Origin: Desulfobulbaceae bacterium
Lineage (GTDB): Bacteria; Desulfobacterota; Desulfobulbia; Desulfobulbales; Desulfocapsaceae
DNA length: 35,811 nucleotides
Assembly: GCA_004796425.1 (NCBI GenBank)
Contig: QZLB01000059.1
Location: 1-35,811, forward strand
Reading direction: 5' to 3'
Shown: positions 26,095 through 33,985 of the stretch, in pieces
How positions within the stretch are numbered: the stretch's first letter is position 1
Layout of the letters: each line of letters begins with the position of its first letter
Notes under the pieces: generated by a model
Databases searched by the model: none
Seen by the model: only the letters and a program-made list of their open reading frames with translations
Told to the model about the DNA's origin: nothing
Made by a program: the position numbers and the translations under genes

Positions 26095-27270
26095 CTAACC
26101 CTTGATCACTGCCAGCGGTTCGAGCTGCTCCTCTACCTCAACCAAATCCTGCTGTTGCCGGATCACCAGTTCTATATTCTTGTAGGCACCAGCCGCCTCA
26201 TCCAGATCGCTTTTCCCTCTGATGGAGTGAATAATTCCTTTTTCCTCGAGTTTTTTCCGTTCCAGCTGCAGGTCAAGTGATTTCCGAGCCTGTTTTCGGC
26301 CCAATCTTCTGCCAGCTCCATGTGAACAGGAACAAAAGCTCTCGGGATTTCCTTTGCCCCGGACGATATAGCTACTGCTTCCCTGGGAACCGGGAATAAT
26401 TCCATGCTCACCAGTTCGGGCTCGGGTTGCGCCTTTGCGATGCACGATCACCTCAGTATCAAAGTGGGTTTCACGGGCCGCATAATTATGGGCGATCGTT
26501 ATCGGTTCCTCTGCCGTGAACCCTTCGGGGATGTGATTTGCAAAAGCTTCATGAACGCAAGCGCTCATCTGGAGTCGGTTCTGGTCGGCAAAGGCCAGAC
26601 AATATTCCATTTCCTCCAGATATTGTTGGGCCAGTTGCGTTTCAAGTTCCAGTCCTGCGAGCTGCCAGGAGGAGGGGAGTGGCCTTTGCTTCTTTTTGTT
26701 GAGTTGAGTGGCAATTTTATTGTAGTGGTCTGCAACCTGGTAACCAAGGTTTCTGCTGCCGGAATGGATCATATACCAGATCGATCCATCCGAACCCCGT
26801 TGGATTTCTATGAAATGATTACCTCCTCCAAGGGTACCGACTTGCGTCCTGGCTTTTTCATACTCACGTTCGACGATTTCCAAATTCACAGCCGTGCGTG
26901 CGGAGTGATCCGGCATCTTATCGTGTGGCTGTTTCCGTTTATGATGCTTGAAGCCCAGCGGTATCATTTTTCTGATATCTTGCATAATTGCTTTAAGTGT
27001 TTCCGGTGAAAGGGAAGACACAGAGGTTTTGACCGCTGCGACACCGCAGCCGATATCAACACCAACACCATTGGGGATAACGTGATCAGTGGTGGCAAGT
27101 ACTCCGCCAATAGGCATACCATAGCCGAAATGAGCATCCGGCATGACAGCAATATGGTGAAAGGCATCGGGAAGATTGGCCAGATTTTTTGCCTGCTGGA
27201 GTGCGTCCCCGGTCAGATCATCAAGCCAAAGCAGGATTGGCAGCCGCTCTGTTTCGAGTATTGTTACCAT
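26095..27270 (-). CDS. rtcB: RNA-splicing ligase RtcB
   Basis: 391 residues. RtcB seals 2',3'-cyclic phosphate (or 3'-phosphate) and 5'-OH RNA ends using GTP and Mn2+. All catalytic residues are visible: D72 and C75 in GVDIGCG, H152 in GGGNHFIE, H169 in HSGSRNLG, H261 in AHNYAARE, and the guanylated H317 in CSHGAGR. The protein is a little shorter than the E. coli enzyme (408). No RtcA, RtcR or archease gene is adjacent, so the substrate context (repair or tRNA) is unknown. An ATG at 27270 without a clear ribosome site is used. Confidence 0.95.
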   Translation of the reverse strand: MVTILETERLPILLWLDDLTGDALQQAKNLANLPDAFHHIAVMPDAHFGYGMPIGGVLATTDHVIPNGVGVDIGCGVAAVKTSVSSLSPETLKAIMQDIRKMIPLGFKHHKRKQPHDKMPDHSARTAVNLEIVEREYEKARTQVGTLGGGNHFIEIQRGSDGSIWYMIHSGSRNLGYQVADHYNKIATQLNKKKQRPLPSSWQLAGLELETQLAQQYLEEMEYCLAFADQNRLQMSACVHEAFANHIPEGFTAEEPITIAHNYAARETHFDTEVIVHRKGATRARTGEHGIIPGSQGSSSYIVRGKGNPESFCSCSHGAGRRLGRKQARKSLDLQLERKKLEEKGIIHSIRGKSDLDEAAGAYKNIELVIRQQQDLVEVEEQLEPLAVIKG

Positions 27271-27364
27271 GAGAAATCGATGGGATCGTCGTTTTGTCCA
27301 GATTTTGGATCATTTCTTACCACTATAACACAGACCAGAGGCTGTCGAAATCTGATTTGTGGGA

Positions 27365-28018
27365 CTAGAACGGGGGTGTGGAAGAGAAGACTACCGGTGA
27401 GCCCGAGCGTGGATGCATGAATTTTAAACACGTGGCATGAAGCAGCATCTGGTCCCCATCATTTCCCGTCCCGTAGAGATAATCACCGACGATTGGCGCA
27501 TTCAGACCACGTGGATGGGCAGCGTGAAGCCTGATCTGGTGGGTCCTGCCAGTAAGTGGGGTGAACTCAATTCTGGTGCCGCGACGTTCTCTGGTCAATT
27601 TTCTCCATTTGGTTATGGATTTTTTGCCATGGATCGGGTCATAAATCTGTAACGGTCGGTTATCAGGATCAAGACGGAAGGCGAGTTCAATGGTCCCACT
27701 GCCATCTGTAACGTCACCTTCGATGATTGCTTCATACTGTTTTTCGACCTGTCGGTTTTGAAATTGCTTTGACAGCTCACTATGGGCTGTTTCCGTTCGG
27801 GCCAGGATCATCAACCCGGAGGTGTGCAAATCGAGGCGATGGACAGCAGGTTGTGGCGGTAGATCGGGAAATTGTTTGCGCAACCGATTGACCAGACAAT
27901 CCTGTTTGGTCGGGCCCCGTCCCGGAACAGAGAGCAAACCACCAGGTTTTTCCACTACCAGGAGCGACCTATCCTGATAAATCACTGCAATCGCGGGAGG
28001 TTGGCGAGTCGTATTCAT
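27365..28018 (-). CDS. rluA: RluA-family pseudouridine synthase
   Basis: 217 residues from ATG 28018. Isomerises uridine in 23S rRNA and possibly tRNA, as RluA does. Catalytic D63 is in AVHRLDLHTSG. Other landmarks: VVEKPGGLLSVPGRG, QFQNRQVEKQYEA and TPLTGRTHQIRLHAAH. It has no S4 domain, like short RluA proteins. The start overlaps the stop of the upstream gene (ATGA), so translation is coupled. A longer frame to 28060 is possible but lies within the neighbour. Confidence 0.88.
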   Translation of the reverse strand: MNTTRQPPAIAVIYQDRSLLVVEKPGGLLSVPGRGPTKQDCLVNRLRKQFPDLPPQPAVHRLDLHTSGLMILARTETAHSELSKQFQNRQVEKQYEAIIEGDVTDGSGTIELAFRLDPDNRPLQIYDPIHGKKSITKWRKLTRERRGTRIEFTPLTGRTHQIRLHAAHPRGLNAPIVGDYLYGTGNDGDQMLLHATCLKFMHPRSGSPVVFSSTPPF

Positions 28019-28782
28019 ACTGATGCACCGCAGAGCATATAGCCAAGAATCGGTGCGCACTTGTCAGTGCAGGGTGGATAGCAATAGCCATGTTTTCGGG
28101 TTTCGGATCTGTTCTCCCTGCCAAAGTAAAATTCCACCAGAGAGATTGGTGTCAGTTGCTTTATGGCCGCTTGGTTGAGTAGCTTCGGGGCACAGCAGTC
28201 CCCGGTTCCGGTTGGCATTCCACCCGAGAACTCGTGAAAGACTGATTCGAGTGAAGTGCTGTCACGGTGGAAATTGTGAACCTGGTAGAGTTGGTGAATT
28301 TCCTTCATAAGATGCTGTGAAAGTGTTTTTCTCTTCTGGTGCAGGGTGCGCTGCTTAATAGGGTCATTCTGCTCAGCCAGGTTGGCACCGATTGCTTTGA
28401 TCTCTTTTTCAATGGGGTCATTTAGGGCGTAAAAACAATCGACATCAAAAAGAGGCGGGCACCAGCCGTTAACCTGCCACCTGCCAGCATACTGTCCCGA
28501 AAAGGCATAGAGGTATTCCACCTGATTTTTGGTTGTTCGGCATTTCAGGACACCGAACATTTTACCTCGTTCCTCGCCAAAAAGACGCGCGGTTGCAAGG
28601 GCTTTATCAGAAGCGTCCGGACCAAAAATATCTATGCTTTTCTGCTGCTCCAATCTTTTCAGCAGCAGTTGAGCTTCAGGCAATGCCTCCTCGAAGGGCA
28701 GGGTGTGGTAAGATGCACATCGATTGCAATAGGCACGCCACTCAAGCGGTTTATGAGTTGATATTCTTGATAATAATTCCAT
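28015..28782 (-). CDS. Cys-rich uncharacterised protein coupled to rluA
   Basis: 255 residues if started at ATG 28782; a TTG at 28800 would add six residues and neither has a good ribosome site. Cysteine clusters: CNRC at 19-22, GTGDCCAPKLL, YCYPPCTDKC near the C-terminus. The central part has GKMFGVL and YLYAFSGQYAGRWQVNGWCPPLFD. These segments match, from memory, the N-terminal half of long (about 550-residue) RluA-family proteins of Vibrio and Shewanella, in which this domain is fused to the pseudouridine synthase. Here it is a separate gene overlapping rluA. The role is unknown; a zinc-binding RNA-recognition or substrate-specificity role is a guess. Confidence 0.7.
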   Translation of the reverse strand: MELLSRISTHKPLEWRAYCNRCASYHTLPFEEALPEAQLLLKRLEQQKSIDIFGPDASDKALATARLFGEERGKMFGVLKCRTTKNQVEYLYAFSGQYAGRWQVNGWCPPLFDVDCFYALNDPIEKEIKAIGANLAEQNDPIKQRTLHQKRKTLSQHLMKEIHQLYQVHNFHRDSTSLESVFHEFSGGMPTGTGDCCAPKLLNQAAIKQLTPISLVEFYFGRENRSETRKHGYCYPPCTDKCAPILGYMLCGASV

Positions 28783-28852
28783 GGTTATTACAGTAGACAA
28801 TGGCAGATTGTGAATTGACAGGAACCATAGCGTATTTTGCAGGGGAATACCA

Positions 28853-29830
28853 TTGAAGAGAAAAGCGCCATTTGCGAATTTGCATCCAGATCGTGTCTTG
28901 AATTGTGTGGAGCAGGCGCTGGGACGGGATTTTCAGAATATTTGCAGACCCCATTCCAGCTACATAAACAGGGTTTTCGAAGTTCAGGATCACCAGGGTG
29001 ATTTCTTCGTCGCCAAGTTTTATCGGCCGGGCCGTTGGTCAGAAGCGGCGCTTGTTGAAGAACATGATTTCGTCAACCAATGTGCTGGGCAGGAGATACC
29101 GGTGGTACCATCACTCCAGTTGGCAAATGGCACCTGGATCGAGCGGTATGATGATATGTTTTTCACCCTATCAGCAAAATGCGGTGGGAGGATCGTTGAT
29201 GAGTACACAGAGGAACAGCTCCTTGAGTTGGGACGACTGATTGGTCGAGTCCATCTGGTCGGTCAGTCGGATGGTGCCGCAAACCGACCGGTGATTCATC
29301 CATTACGTAACACCAGTAATCAGATTCGCTTTATCACCGAGCTCAAGATTATTCATCCACAGCTTGAAAAAGAATTCCTCACCATTGCTGAAACAATCAT
29401 AGAAACTATTGCCCCCTGTTTCAATGAGTCAGAATTTATACGAATCCATGGTGATTGCCATATGGCAAATCTGATTCATCGACCCGGGGAATCGTTTTAC
29501 CTGATAGACTTTGATGATATGGCTGTCGGCCCGCCAGTTCAGGATCTTTGGATGCTGCTACCTGGAGAGTTGGATGAATCGGGTTATGAACTGGAGCTTT
29601 TGCTGGAGGGGTATGAGACGTTCAAACCGTTTAACCGTGGTTCGCTCAAACTCATTGAACCGCTTCGCGCCATGCGTTACCTGCACTATATCAGCTGGTG
29701 TGGCTGGCAATATGTTGAGGATGGTCAGACCATGATCAGCGATAGTTTTGGGAGTTATGAATACTGGCAGAAGGAAATTGGTGATCTCAAAGATCAGTTG
29801 AACGTCATTCGTGAGAAAGTAGTGTGCTGA
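28853..29830 (+). CDS. srkA: Stress response kinase A (SrkA/YihE-like)
   Basis: 325 residues versus 328 in E. coli. A Ser/Thr-type kinase of the aminoglycoside phosphotransferase fold, linked to envelope and oxidative stress. Nucleotide Lys K55 in VAKFYRPGRW, catalytic loop HGDCHMANL (H199 to N206, D201) and metal-binding DFDD (219-222) are all present. The start is TTG 28853, with AGGGGAA 5-8 nt upstream; no ATG is placed better. Divergent from the Cys-rich/rluA pair; its stop is 4 bp from the stop of the opposing gene. Confidence 0.9.
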   Translation: MKRKAPFANLHPDRVLNCVEQALGRDFQNICRPHSSYINRVFEVQDHQGDFFVAKFYRPGRWSEAALVEEHDFVNQCAGQEIPVVPSLQLANGTWIERYDDMFFTLSAKCGGRIVDEYTEEQLLELGRLIGRVHLVGQSDGAANRPVIHPLRNTSNQIRFITELKIIHPQLEKEFLTIAETIIETIAPCFNESEFIRIHGDCHMANLIHRPGESFYLIDFDDMAVGPPVQDLWMLLPGELDESGYELELLLEGYETFKPFNRGSLKLIEPLRAMRYLHYISWCGWQYVEDGQTMISDSFGSYEYWQKEIGDLKDQLNVIREKVVC

Positions 29831-29834
29831 ATCC

Positions 29835-30632
29835 TTAATGGAAGAGACGGCCAAGCCTCTGGTAAACTGAAAAATTATGCTTGAGCCCTTGGTTGATGAT
29901 CGGTTTGAAATCGATTGAAAAACGTTTGCTGGCTGAGGATATGACCGCGTTCCGCAAGCGCAAAAGGTGAGGTCTGGTGAGACTGTCACTTGCCAGGCAG
30001 ATGACATTGCCGCGATTGTATACCGGAAACTCGAGCAGACAATTGAAGTCATTCTCCACCAGTGCTCTGATTTCTATCATCTTGTCCTGGTTTCCACTCC
30101 AGAGATTAAAGCTAACCAGTCCGGTATCCACCAAGACTTTTTTCAGTTGACGAAGATAGGACTGATTATAGATATTGGCGGCCATTCCACGATGATCAAA
30201 TGCGTCGATTATTACCAAATCATAGGTTTTGTTGGGATGGGCCCGGATAAAATCATATCCATCGGCACAATGGATCGTTACCTGTGAGTTTTCCGGAAGG
30301 GAAAAATAACCGCGGGCGAGCTCGATAACAAGCTCAGCGTGTTCTACTACATCAATTCGGGAATCAGGGTAATGGTGATGGAGAAAGTGAACCATCGAGC
30401 CTGCGCCGAGTCCCACCATTAATATATTTTGCGGAGCGGGTTTAAAAAGCAGACCGCTCATCATGTACCTGGTGTAGCTTAAATACAGGCGATGTGGCGC
30501 TGAGAGGTCAATAGAAGACTGAAGAACATTACCGCCAAAGTAGAGCGTTCTGGTTTTGCCCTGATCAATAATCTCAACCAGCACACTGTTCCAGTGTCCA
30601 CGATAAACCACTGTTCTTTTTGCTTTGTTCAT
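29835..30632 (-). CDS. Spermidine-synthase-like methyltransferase-fold protein
   Basis: 265 residues. The Rossmann core has VGLGAGSM (motif I, about 73-80), E97 at the end of the second strand in VVEHAELV, CADGYDFI (D124) and IIDAFD (143-146). The DxxD of spermidine synthases is kept, but the following Pro and the Ser/Cys-Thr pair are not, so true aminopropyl transfer is doubtful. Proteins of this type are usually annotated 'spermidine synthase family' and may be methyltransferases. It is not next to a speD gene. Confidence 0.75.
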   Translation of the reverse strand: MNKAKRTVVYRGHWNSVLVEIIDQGKTRTLYFGGNVLQSSIDLSAPHRLYLSYTRYMMSGLLFKPAPQNILMVGLGAGSMVHFLHHHYPDSRIDVVEHAELVIELARGYFSLPENSQVTIHCADGYDFIRAHPNKTYDLVIIDAFDHRGMAANIYNQSYLRQLKKVLVDTGLVSFNLWSGNQDKMIEIRALVENDFNCLLEFPVYNRGNVICLASDSLTRPHLLRLRNAVISSASKRFSIDFKPIINQGLKHNFSVYQRLGRLFH

Positions 30633-30872
30633 AGTTTTGGAGTGTGATAGTTCAGGTTAACACTCATAGTAACGTTGGCTGCAATTATTTCAAAATTATA
30701 ATTTCAGATCTTGATGATCTTTGTTCAAAGTGGTGGATTTTATCGAGAAGATTCGATGTTTTTTTTTAGAAATCAGATTATTGTTTAGATAGAAAATGAC
30801 AATGCTCAACGGTTTTTTAACTCGGCATGTTGTTGGTTTCAGTAGACCGAATGAGAATCATGTAATATCCCA

Positions 30873-31349
30873 ATGACGATGCTCTCAAAGATAATTTCAG
30901 GTGGTCAGACCGGTGTGGACCAGGCTGCCCTTGATGCAGCAATCAGCAGTGAATGTGCTTATGGCGGCTGGTTACCCGCGGGCAGGAAAACTGAGGCAGG
31001 ACCACTCAGCACGAAATATCAGATGGAAGTGATGGGTTCAGCCAACTATGCTGATCGGACGAAAAAGAATGTCCAGGACGCGGATGCGACACTCATTATC
31101 TCTAATGGGCCACTCACCGGCGGCTCTGCCTTGACTGAGAGGATAGCCAGGGATTTGAGTAAGCCGTGTATGCATATTGACTTCACTCAATTTCAAGGAG
31201 ATCACTCATTGAAGCAGGTTGCTTTATGGTTGGCAGCTGAGGATGTTGCAGTACTAAATGTGGCAGGCCCCCGGAGCAGTTCAGACCCAGGGATTTACCA
31301 GCGAGCTCGGTCGTTCATAGAAAAACTTCTTGCTGAGGGAGCTTCATGA
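30873..31349 (+). CDS. YpsA/SLOG-type putative molybdenum carrier protein
   Basis: 158 residues. The start has IISGGQTGVDQAALDAA (about 7-23) and GGWLPAGRKTEAGPL (32-46), signatures of the YpsA/'putative molybdenum carrier' group in the SLOG superfamily, relatives of lysine decarboxylase-like LOG proteins and DprA that bind nucleotide-like ligands. ATLIISNGPLTGGSALT supplies the glycine-rich loop. The molybdenum label comes from weak similarity and is unproven. No ribosome site is evident near the ATGs at 30873 or 30879. Overlaps the next gene as ATGA, so the two are coupled. The 240-bp region upstream is AT-rich; I see no clear promoter in it. Confidence 0.8.
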   Translation: MTMLSKIISGGQTGVDQAALDAAISSECAYGGWLPAGRKTEAGPLSTKYQMEVMGSANYADRTKKNVQDADATLIISNGPLTGGSALTERIARDLSKPCMHIDFTQFQGDHSLKQVALWLAAEDVAVLNVAGPRSSSDPGIYQRARSFIEKLLAEGAS

Positions 31350-32704
31350 TGGGGAAGCAGCAGAAGGTCCCGCGAATCAATCATCAGCAGTGTACAAGAT
31401 GTGGTCTTTGTGTGGAGATTTGTCCAGACCGCGTATTACACCTTGAGGCCGACCTACCTGTCATGTTGCTCGATGAACACTGTATGGGGTGTAACCACTG
31501 TTATGCGGTTTGTCCAGTAAATGCAGTGGTTCTCAGCAACCCGGAATCGATGCTCAGATTCAGGACTTTTGAACGAAAAACACTCCCCACACCTACCAGA
31601 CAGACAGTAACGACCGCAGAGCTCGCCTTACTTATGGAACTGAGACGGTCCTGTCGCAAGTTCAAAGCACAACAGGAGGTAGAGATCTCCGTGCTCTCCG
31701 ATCTGATATCATTAGGTACCACTGCTCCATCTGGTACCAATAACCAGGGCTGGCAGTTTATCATCATTCCAGAGCGAAAGGATGTGATGGCTTTGGGTGA
31801 GGCGACCGCGACCTACTATCGTCAATTAAATAATCGTGCAGCCTCGCCATGGTGGAGGTTTCTGGCCAAACTTTTTGCCAAAGATGGGTTGTCCCACTAT
31901 TATCAGAATTATTATCAAACCATCGAGGAGGGTTTGCGTGTCTGGCAGCAGGATGGCACCGACCGGTTGTTTCATGGTGCCCCGTCTGCCATTGTTGTGG
32001 CTGGTGATATTGAAGCAAGCTGCCCAGCGGAAGATGCCTTACTGGCTACCCAAAACATCTTGCTCGCTGCTGAAACCATGGGCGTGGGGACCTGTCTGAT
32101 TGGTTTTGTCGTGGAAGCGGCACGTCGGGATAAAAGGATCAGAAAACTACTTCGACTGGCGGCAAATGAGCAGATATACAGTGTCATTGCATGTGGCTAT
32201 CCTGCTATCACCTTTCAAAGAGCGGCAGGAAGAGCAAACTATAATCCCCGGGTATTGAGATTGAGTAAAAGTGCTATGAAAAAAGATGATTCAACACAGA
32301 ATGTTGCCAGTGACGGTGAGGAAAAACGGGTAAGCCTGGTGGTTTATTCCTTTGGCTTTAAGCATGGGGTGCCGGTTGATGCGAACATGGTTTGGGATGT
32401 GAGGTTCCTGCCCAACCCCTACTGGCAGGAAGAGCTCAGACCGATGAGCGGCCAGGAGCAGCCGGTGGCAGATTTTGTCATAGAGAGTGAACAGGGACAG
32501 AAGTTTCTGGAGCTATTGAAGCCGATGCTCGAGTTCCTGATAGACAGTAATTCAAAGCTGGAGAAGAAGAATCTACGGTTTGCCGTGGGGTGTACCGGTG
32601 GTCGGCATCGATCGGTGGCAATTGTTGAAGAGATCAAACGATTCCTGACAGAACGTGATGTCGATTTAACCGTGTTCCATCGGGATATGGAGCGGGAGTC
32701 CTGA
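31346..32704 (+). CDS. Ferredoxin-nitroreductase-RapZ C-terminal domain fusion
   Basis: 452 residues in one unbroken frame with three parts. (1) Residues 10-60: two [4Fe-4S] motifs, C16/19/22/26 and C46/49/52/56. (2) Residues 95-300: an FMN nitroreductase domain with RRSCRKF and APSGTNNQGWQF. (3) Residues 328-452: a domain matching the C-terminal half of RapZ (YSFGFKHGVPVD, DVRFLPNPYW, GCTGGRHRSV at 415-424, HRD at 445-447). The linker is hydrophilic (305-327). RapZ's own N-terminal Walker A ATPase domain is missing. In E. coli that C-terminal domain binds glucosamine-6-phosphate and small RNA. The first two parts are a known bacterial architecture; the third is not a combination I know. The gene overlaps the SLOG gene by 4 bp. 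Confidence 0.85.
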   Translation: MMGKQQKVPRINHQQCTRCGLCVEICPDRVLHLEADLPVMLLDEHCMGCNHCYAVCPVNAVVLSNPESMLRFRTFERKTLPTPTRQTVTTAELALLMELRRSCRKFKAQQEVEISVLSDLISLGTTAPSGTNNQGWQFIIIPERKDVMALGEATATYYRQLNNRAASPWWRFLAKLFAKDGLSHYYQNYYQTIEEGLRVWQQDGTDRLFHGAPSAIVVAGDIEASCPAEDALLATQNILLAAETMGVGTCLIGFVVEAARRDKRIRKLLRLAANEQIYSVIACGYPAITFQRAAGRANYNPRVLRLSKSAMKKDDSTQNVASDGEEKRVSLVVYSFGFKHGVPVDANMVWDVRFLPNPYWQEELRPMSGQEQPVADFVIESEQGQKFLELLKPMLEFLIDSNSKLEKKNLRFAVGCTGGRHRSVAIVEEIKRFLTERDVDLTVFHRDMERES

Positions 32705-32716
32705 AAAACAGAGATC

Positions 32717-32998
32717 TCAGTAGGGAAAACGAAGGTGGGATCCGCAGGCGGTGAGCAGTACATAGGAGACCACCATGCAAAGCGTGATGGCCGCCGCGAC
32801 TGCCATGAGCAGGTAAAAAAATACAAAAACAGTTCCCCGCAGGGCCCAAGAGATAAGAAAGCGGGAAATGAGCCATCCCATCCTGAGGATTACCGTCGGA
32901 ACAAAAACCAGAAGAAAGAGAATACGGCGCACGTCCCAGATGTCCTGGAACCCGCTTCCTGGCTGTGGGCGATTTTGTGTGAAGTGAGTCGTATGCAT
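32717..32998 (-). CDS. Small membrane protein, unrecognised
   Basis: 93 residues from ATG 32998 on the minus strand; the frame stays open further upstream to 33103 but that part has no protein-like composition. Two strongly hydrophobic helices (about residues 24-50 and 57-85) follow a polar N-terminus with HTTHFTQNRPQPG. A plausible two-helix membrane protein, but no ribosome site is visible and no family is recognised. A frame on the plus strand (32735-33082) is highly polar and rejected. Confidence 0.45.
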   Translation of the reverse strand: MHTTHFTQNRPQPGSGFQDIWDVRRILFLLVFVPTVILRMGWLISRFLISWALRGTVFVFFYLLMAVAAAITLCMVVSYVLLTACGSHLRFPY

Positions 32999-33190
32999 AG
33001 TAATTTCGTCGGTAACGTTGAATACCCGACTGCAAATCCGAGACCATCTGAGTCCACAAACTCCCCTCGCGTGATGAAATGATAGTGCGATGGCGGCTAT
33101 CACGCTGTAGTTCCGGCCAGGATTTATTCGTTTTGATAGAAAAGGCGCACCCGTACCCGATCTGCAAAAGGCAGGCTGGAGTCATGATCT

Positions 33191-33292
33191 GATGGTTTCG
33201 CTCCATCAACTGTGTGTTTTTTCCCACACTTTGAGATGGGAAATTATTACTCCGCCCCTCGTGTGCAGCGGGTAAAAATTACCCGATACACG
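33191..33292 (+). promoter_or_regulatory. Palindromic upstream activator region of the zraP-like gene
   Basis: A large interrupted palindrome spans 33260-33292: CGGGTAA (33269-33275) pairs with TTACCCG (33279-33285) across three bases, and CGTGT (33260-33264) with ACACG (33288-33292). Its centre (33277) is about 120 bp upstream of the predicted sigma-54 start, the usual place for an enhancer-binding protein. Two smaller inverted repeats (33191-33207 and 33212-33229) precede it. An NtrC-type activator such as ZraR is the expected ligand; none is encoded in the window. Apart from these sites and the promoter, the 32999-33454 gap shows nothing. Confidence 0.6.
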
Positions 33293-33372
33293 ATAGCTCA
33301 CGTCTCCTATTACGTTATGTGGATATTGGAAAGTTCTTTAAATTTTAGGTGTTTGTGTGGTTTTCTTTCGAG

Positions 33373-33388
33373 TGGTACAGGTGTTGCA
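33373..33388 (+). promoter_or_regulatory. Sigma-54 (RpoN) promoter of the zraP-like gene
   Basis: TGGTACAGGTGTTGCA matches the -24/-12 consensus TGGCAC-N5-TTGCA with one mismatch. The invariant GG (33374-33375) and GC (33386-33387) have the required 10-bp gap. Predicted start about 33399, 56 bp before the ATG. E. coli zraP is also sigma-54 dependent. Confidence 0.8.
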
Positions 33389-33454
33389 AATTAAGAAGCA
33401 AAGACCTTACGGGTCACATTCAATTAATGAGTAACCAATACCAGGAGGATAACC

Positions 33455-33925
33455 ATGAAAAAGAAAATAATCGTATCAGCGCTTGTTTTATCACTAATGA
33501 CCGCAGGATTTACCAGTGCTCAGGCTCGCTGGGGAAACCGGGGAGCAAATGTCAATAACTGTCCCTGCGCAACAGGTCAGGTGAGCCAGGTTGACGCGGC
33601 GACTCAGGAAAAACTTGAAGCATTCTACAACGACACGTTGGACATCAGAAAGCAACTCACCATGAAACGGGCTGAAAAGCAGGCACTGCTCCGAAGTGAA
33701 ACCCCTGATCCTGCAGCCATGAGCAAGATTGCCGGTGAGATGTTTGATCTCAGGCAAACTCTGCAACAGAAAGCTCAGGAGGCTGGTGTAGATTCGATCG
33801 CCGGGGCCGGATTCGGTCGGGGACAAGGTTTTGGAAATGGTGATGGAATGGGCGGAGGCCGAAAGGGCAAAGGAGGCGGCCGTCAGATGATGCAAGGTAA
33901 CGGCTATGGTCAGGGCCGTTTCTAG
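33455..33925 (+). CDS. ZraP-like periplasmic protein
   Basis: 156 residues. A signal peptide (1-24, cleavage after SAQA) leads to a periplasmic protein. The core (about 48-110) has the ZraP/CpxP-family helical pattern: YNDTLDIRKQLTMKRAEKQ, then ALLRSETPDPAAMSKIAGEM, as in E. coli ZraP, a zinc-responsive chaperone. The tail (from about 117) is rich in Gly, Arg, Met and Gln. There is no histidine in the whole protein, unlike the metal-binding His of E. coli ZraP; a CPC pair at 36-38 is the only evident metal-ligand candidate. CAGGAGG is 8 nt before the ATG. The gene has its own sigma-54 promoter and palindrome upstream. Confidence 0.8.
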   Translation: MKKKIIVSALVLSLMTAGFTSAQARWGNRGANVNNCPCATGQVSQVDAATQEKLEAFYNDTLDIRKQLTMKRAEKQALLRSETPDPAAMSKIAGEMFDLRQTLQQKAQEAGVDSIAGAGFGRGQGFGNGDGMGGGRKGKGGGRQMMQGNGYGQGRF

Positions 33926-33958
33926 TAATCTGAATTAATCTTTATTTCTTTTCTCTCC

Positions 33959-33980
33959 CGGGGCTCTTTTTAGAGCCCCG
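33959..33980. terminator. Hairpin between convergent zraP-like and AKR genes
   Basis: A perfect 9-bp stem (33959-33967 with 33972-33980) with a TTTT loop lies between the two stops. It lacks a proper T tract on either side, so it is a likely but not certain terminator, possibly serving both strands. Confidence 0.6.
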
Positions 33981-33985
33981 ATCTG

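Noticed and set aside
30733-30769. Hairpin followed by nine Ts as a terminator
   Set aside because: Only a 5-bp AT-rich stem, and it lies between divergent genes where no transcript needs to end.
32735-33082. 115-residue plus-strand frame in the gap before the zraP-like gene
   Set aside because: Very rich in Lys, Asn, Pro and Glu with no ribosome site; it is the complement of the more protein-like membrane frame on the minus strand.
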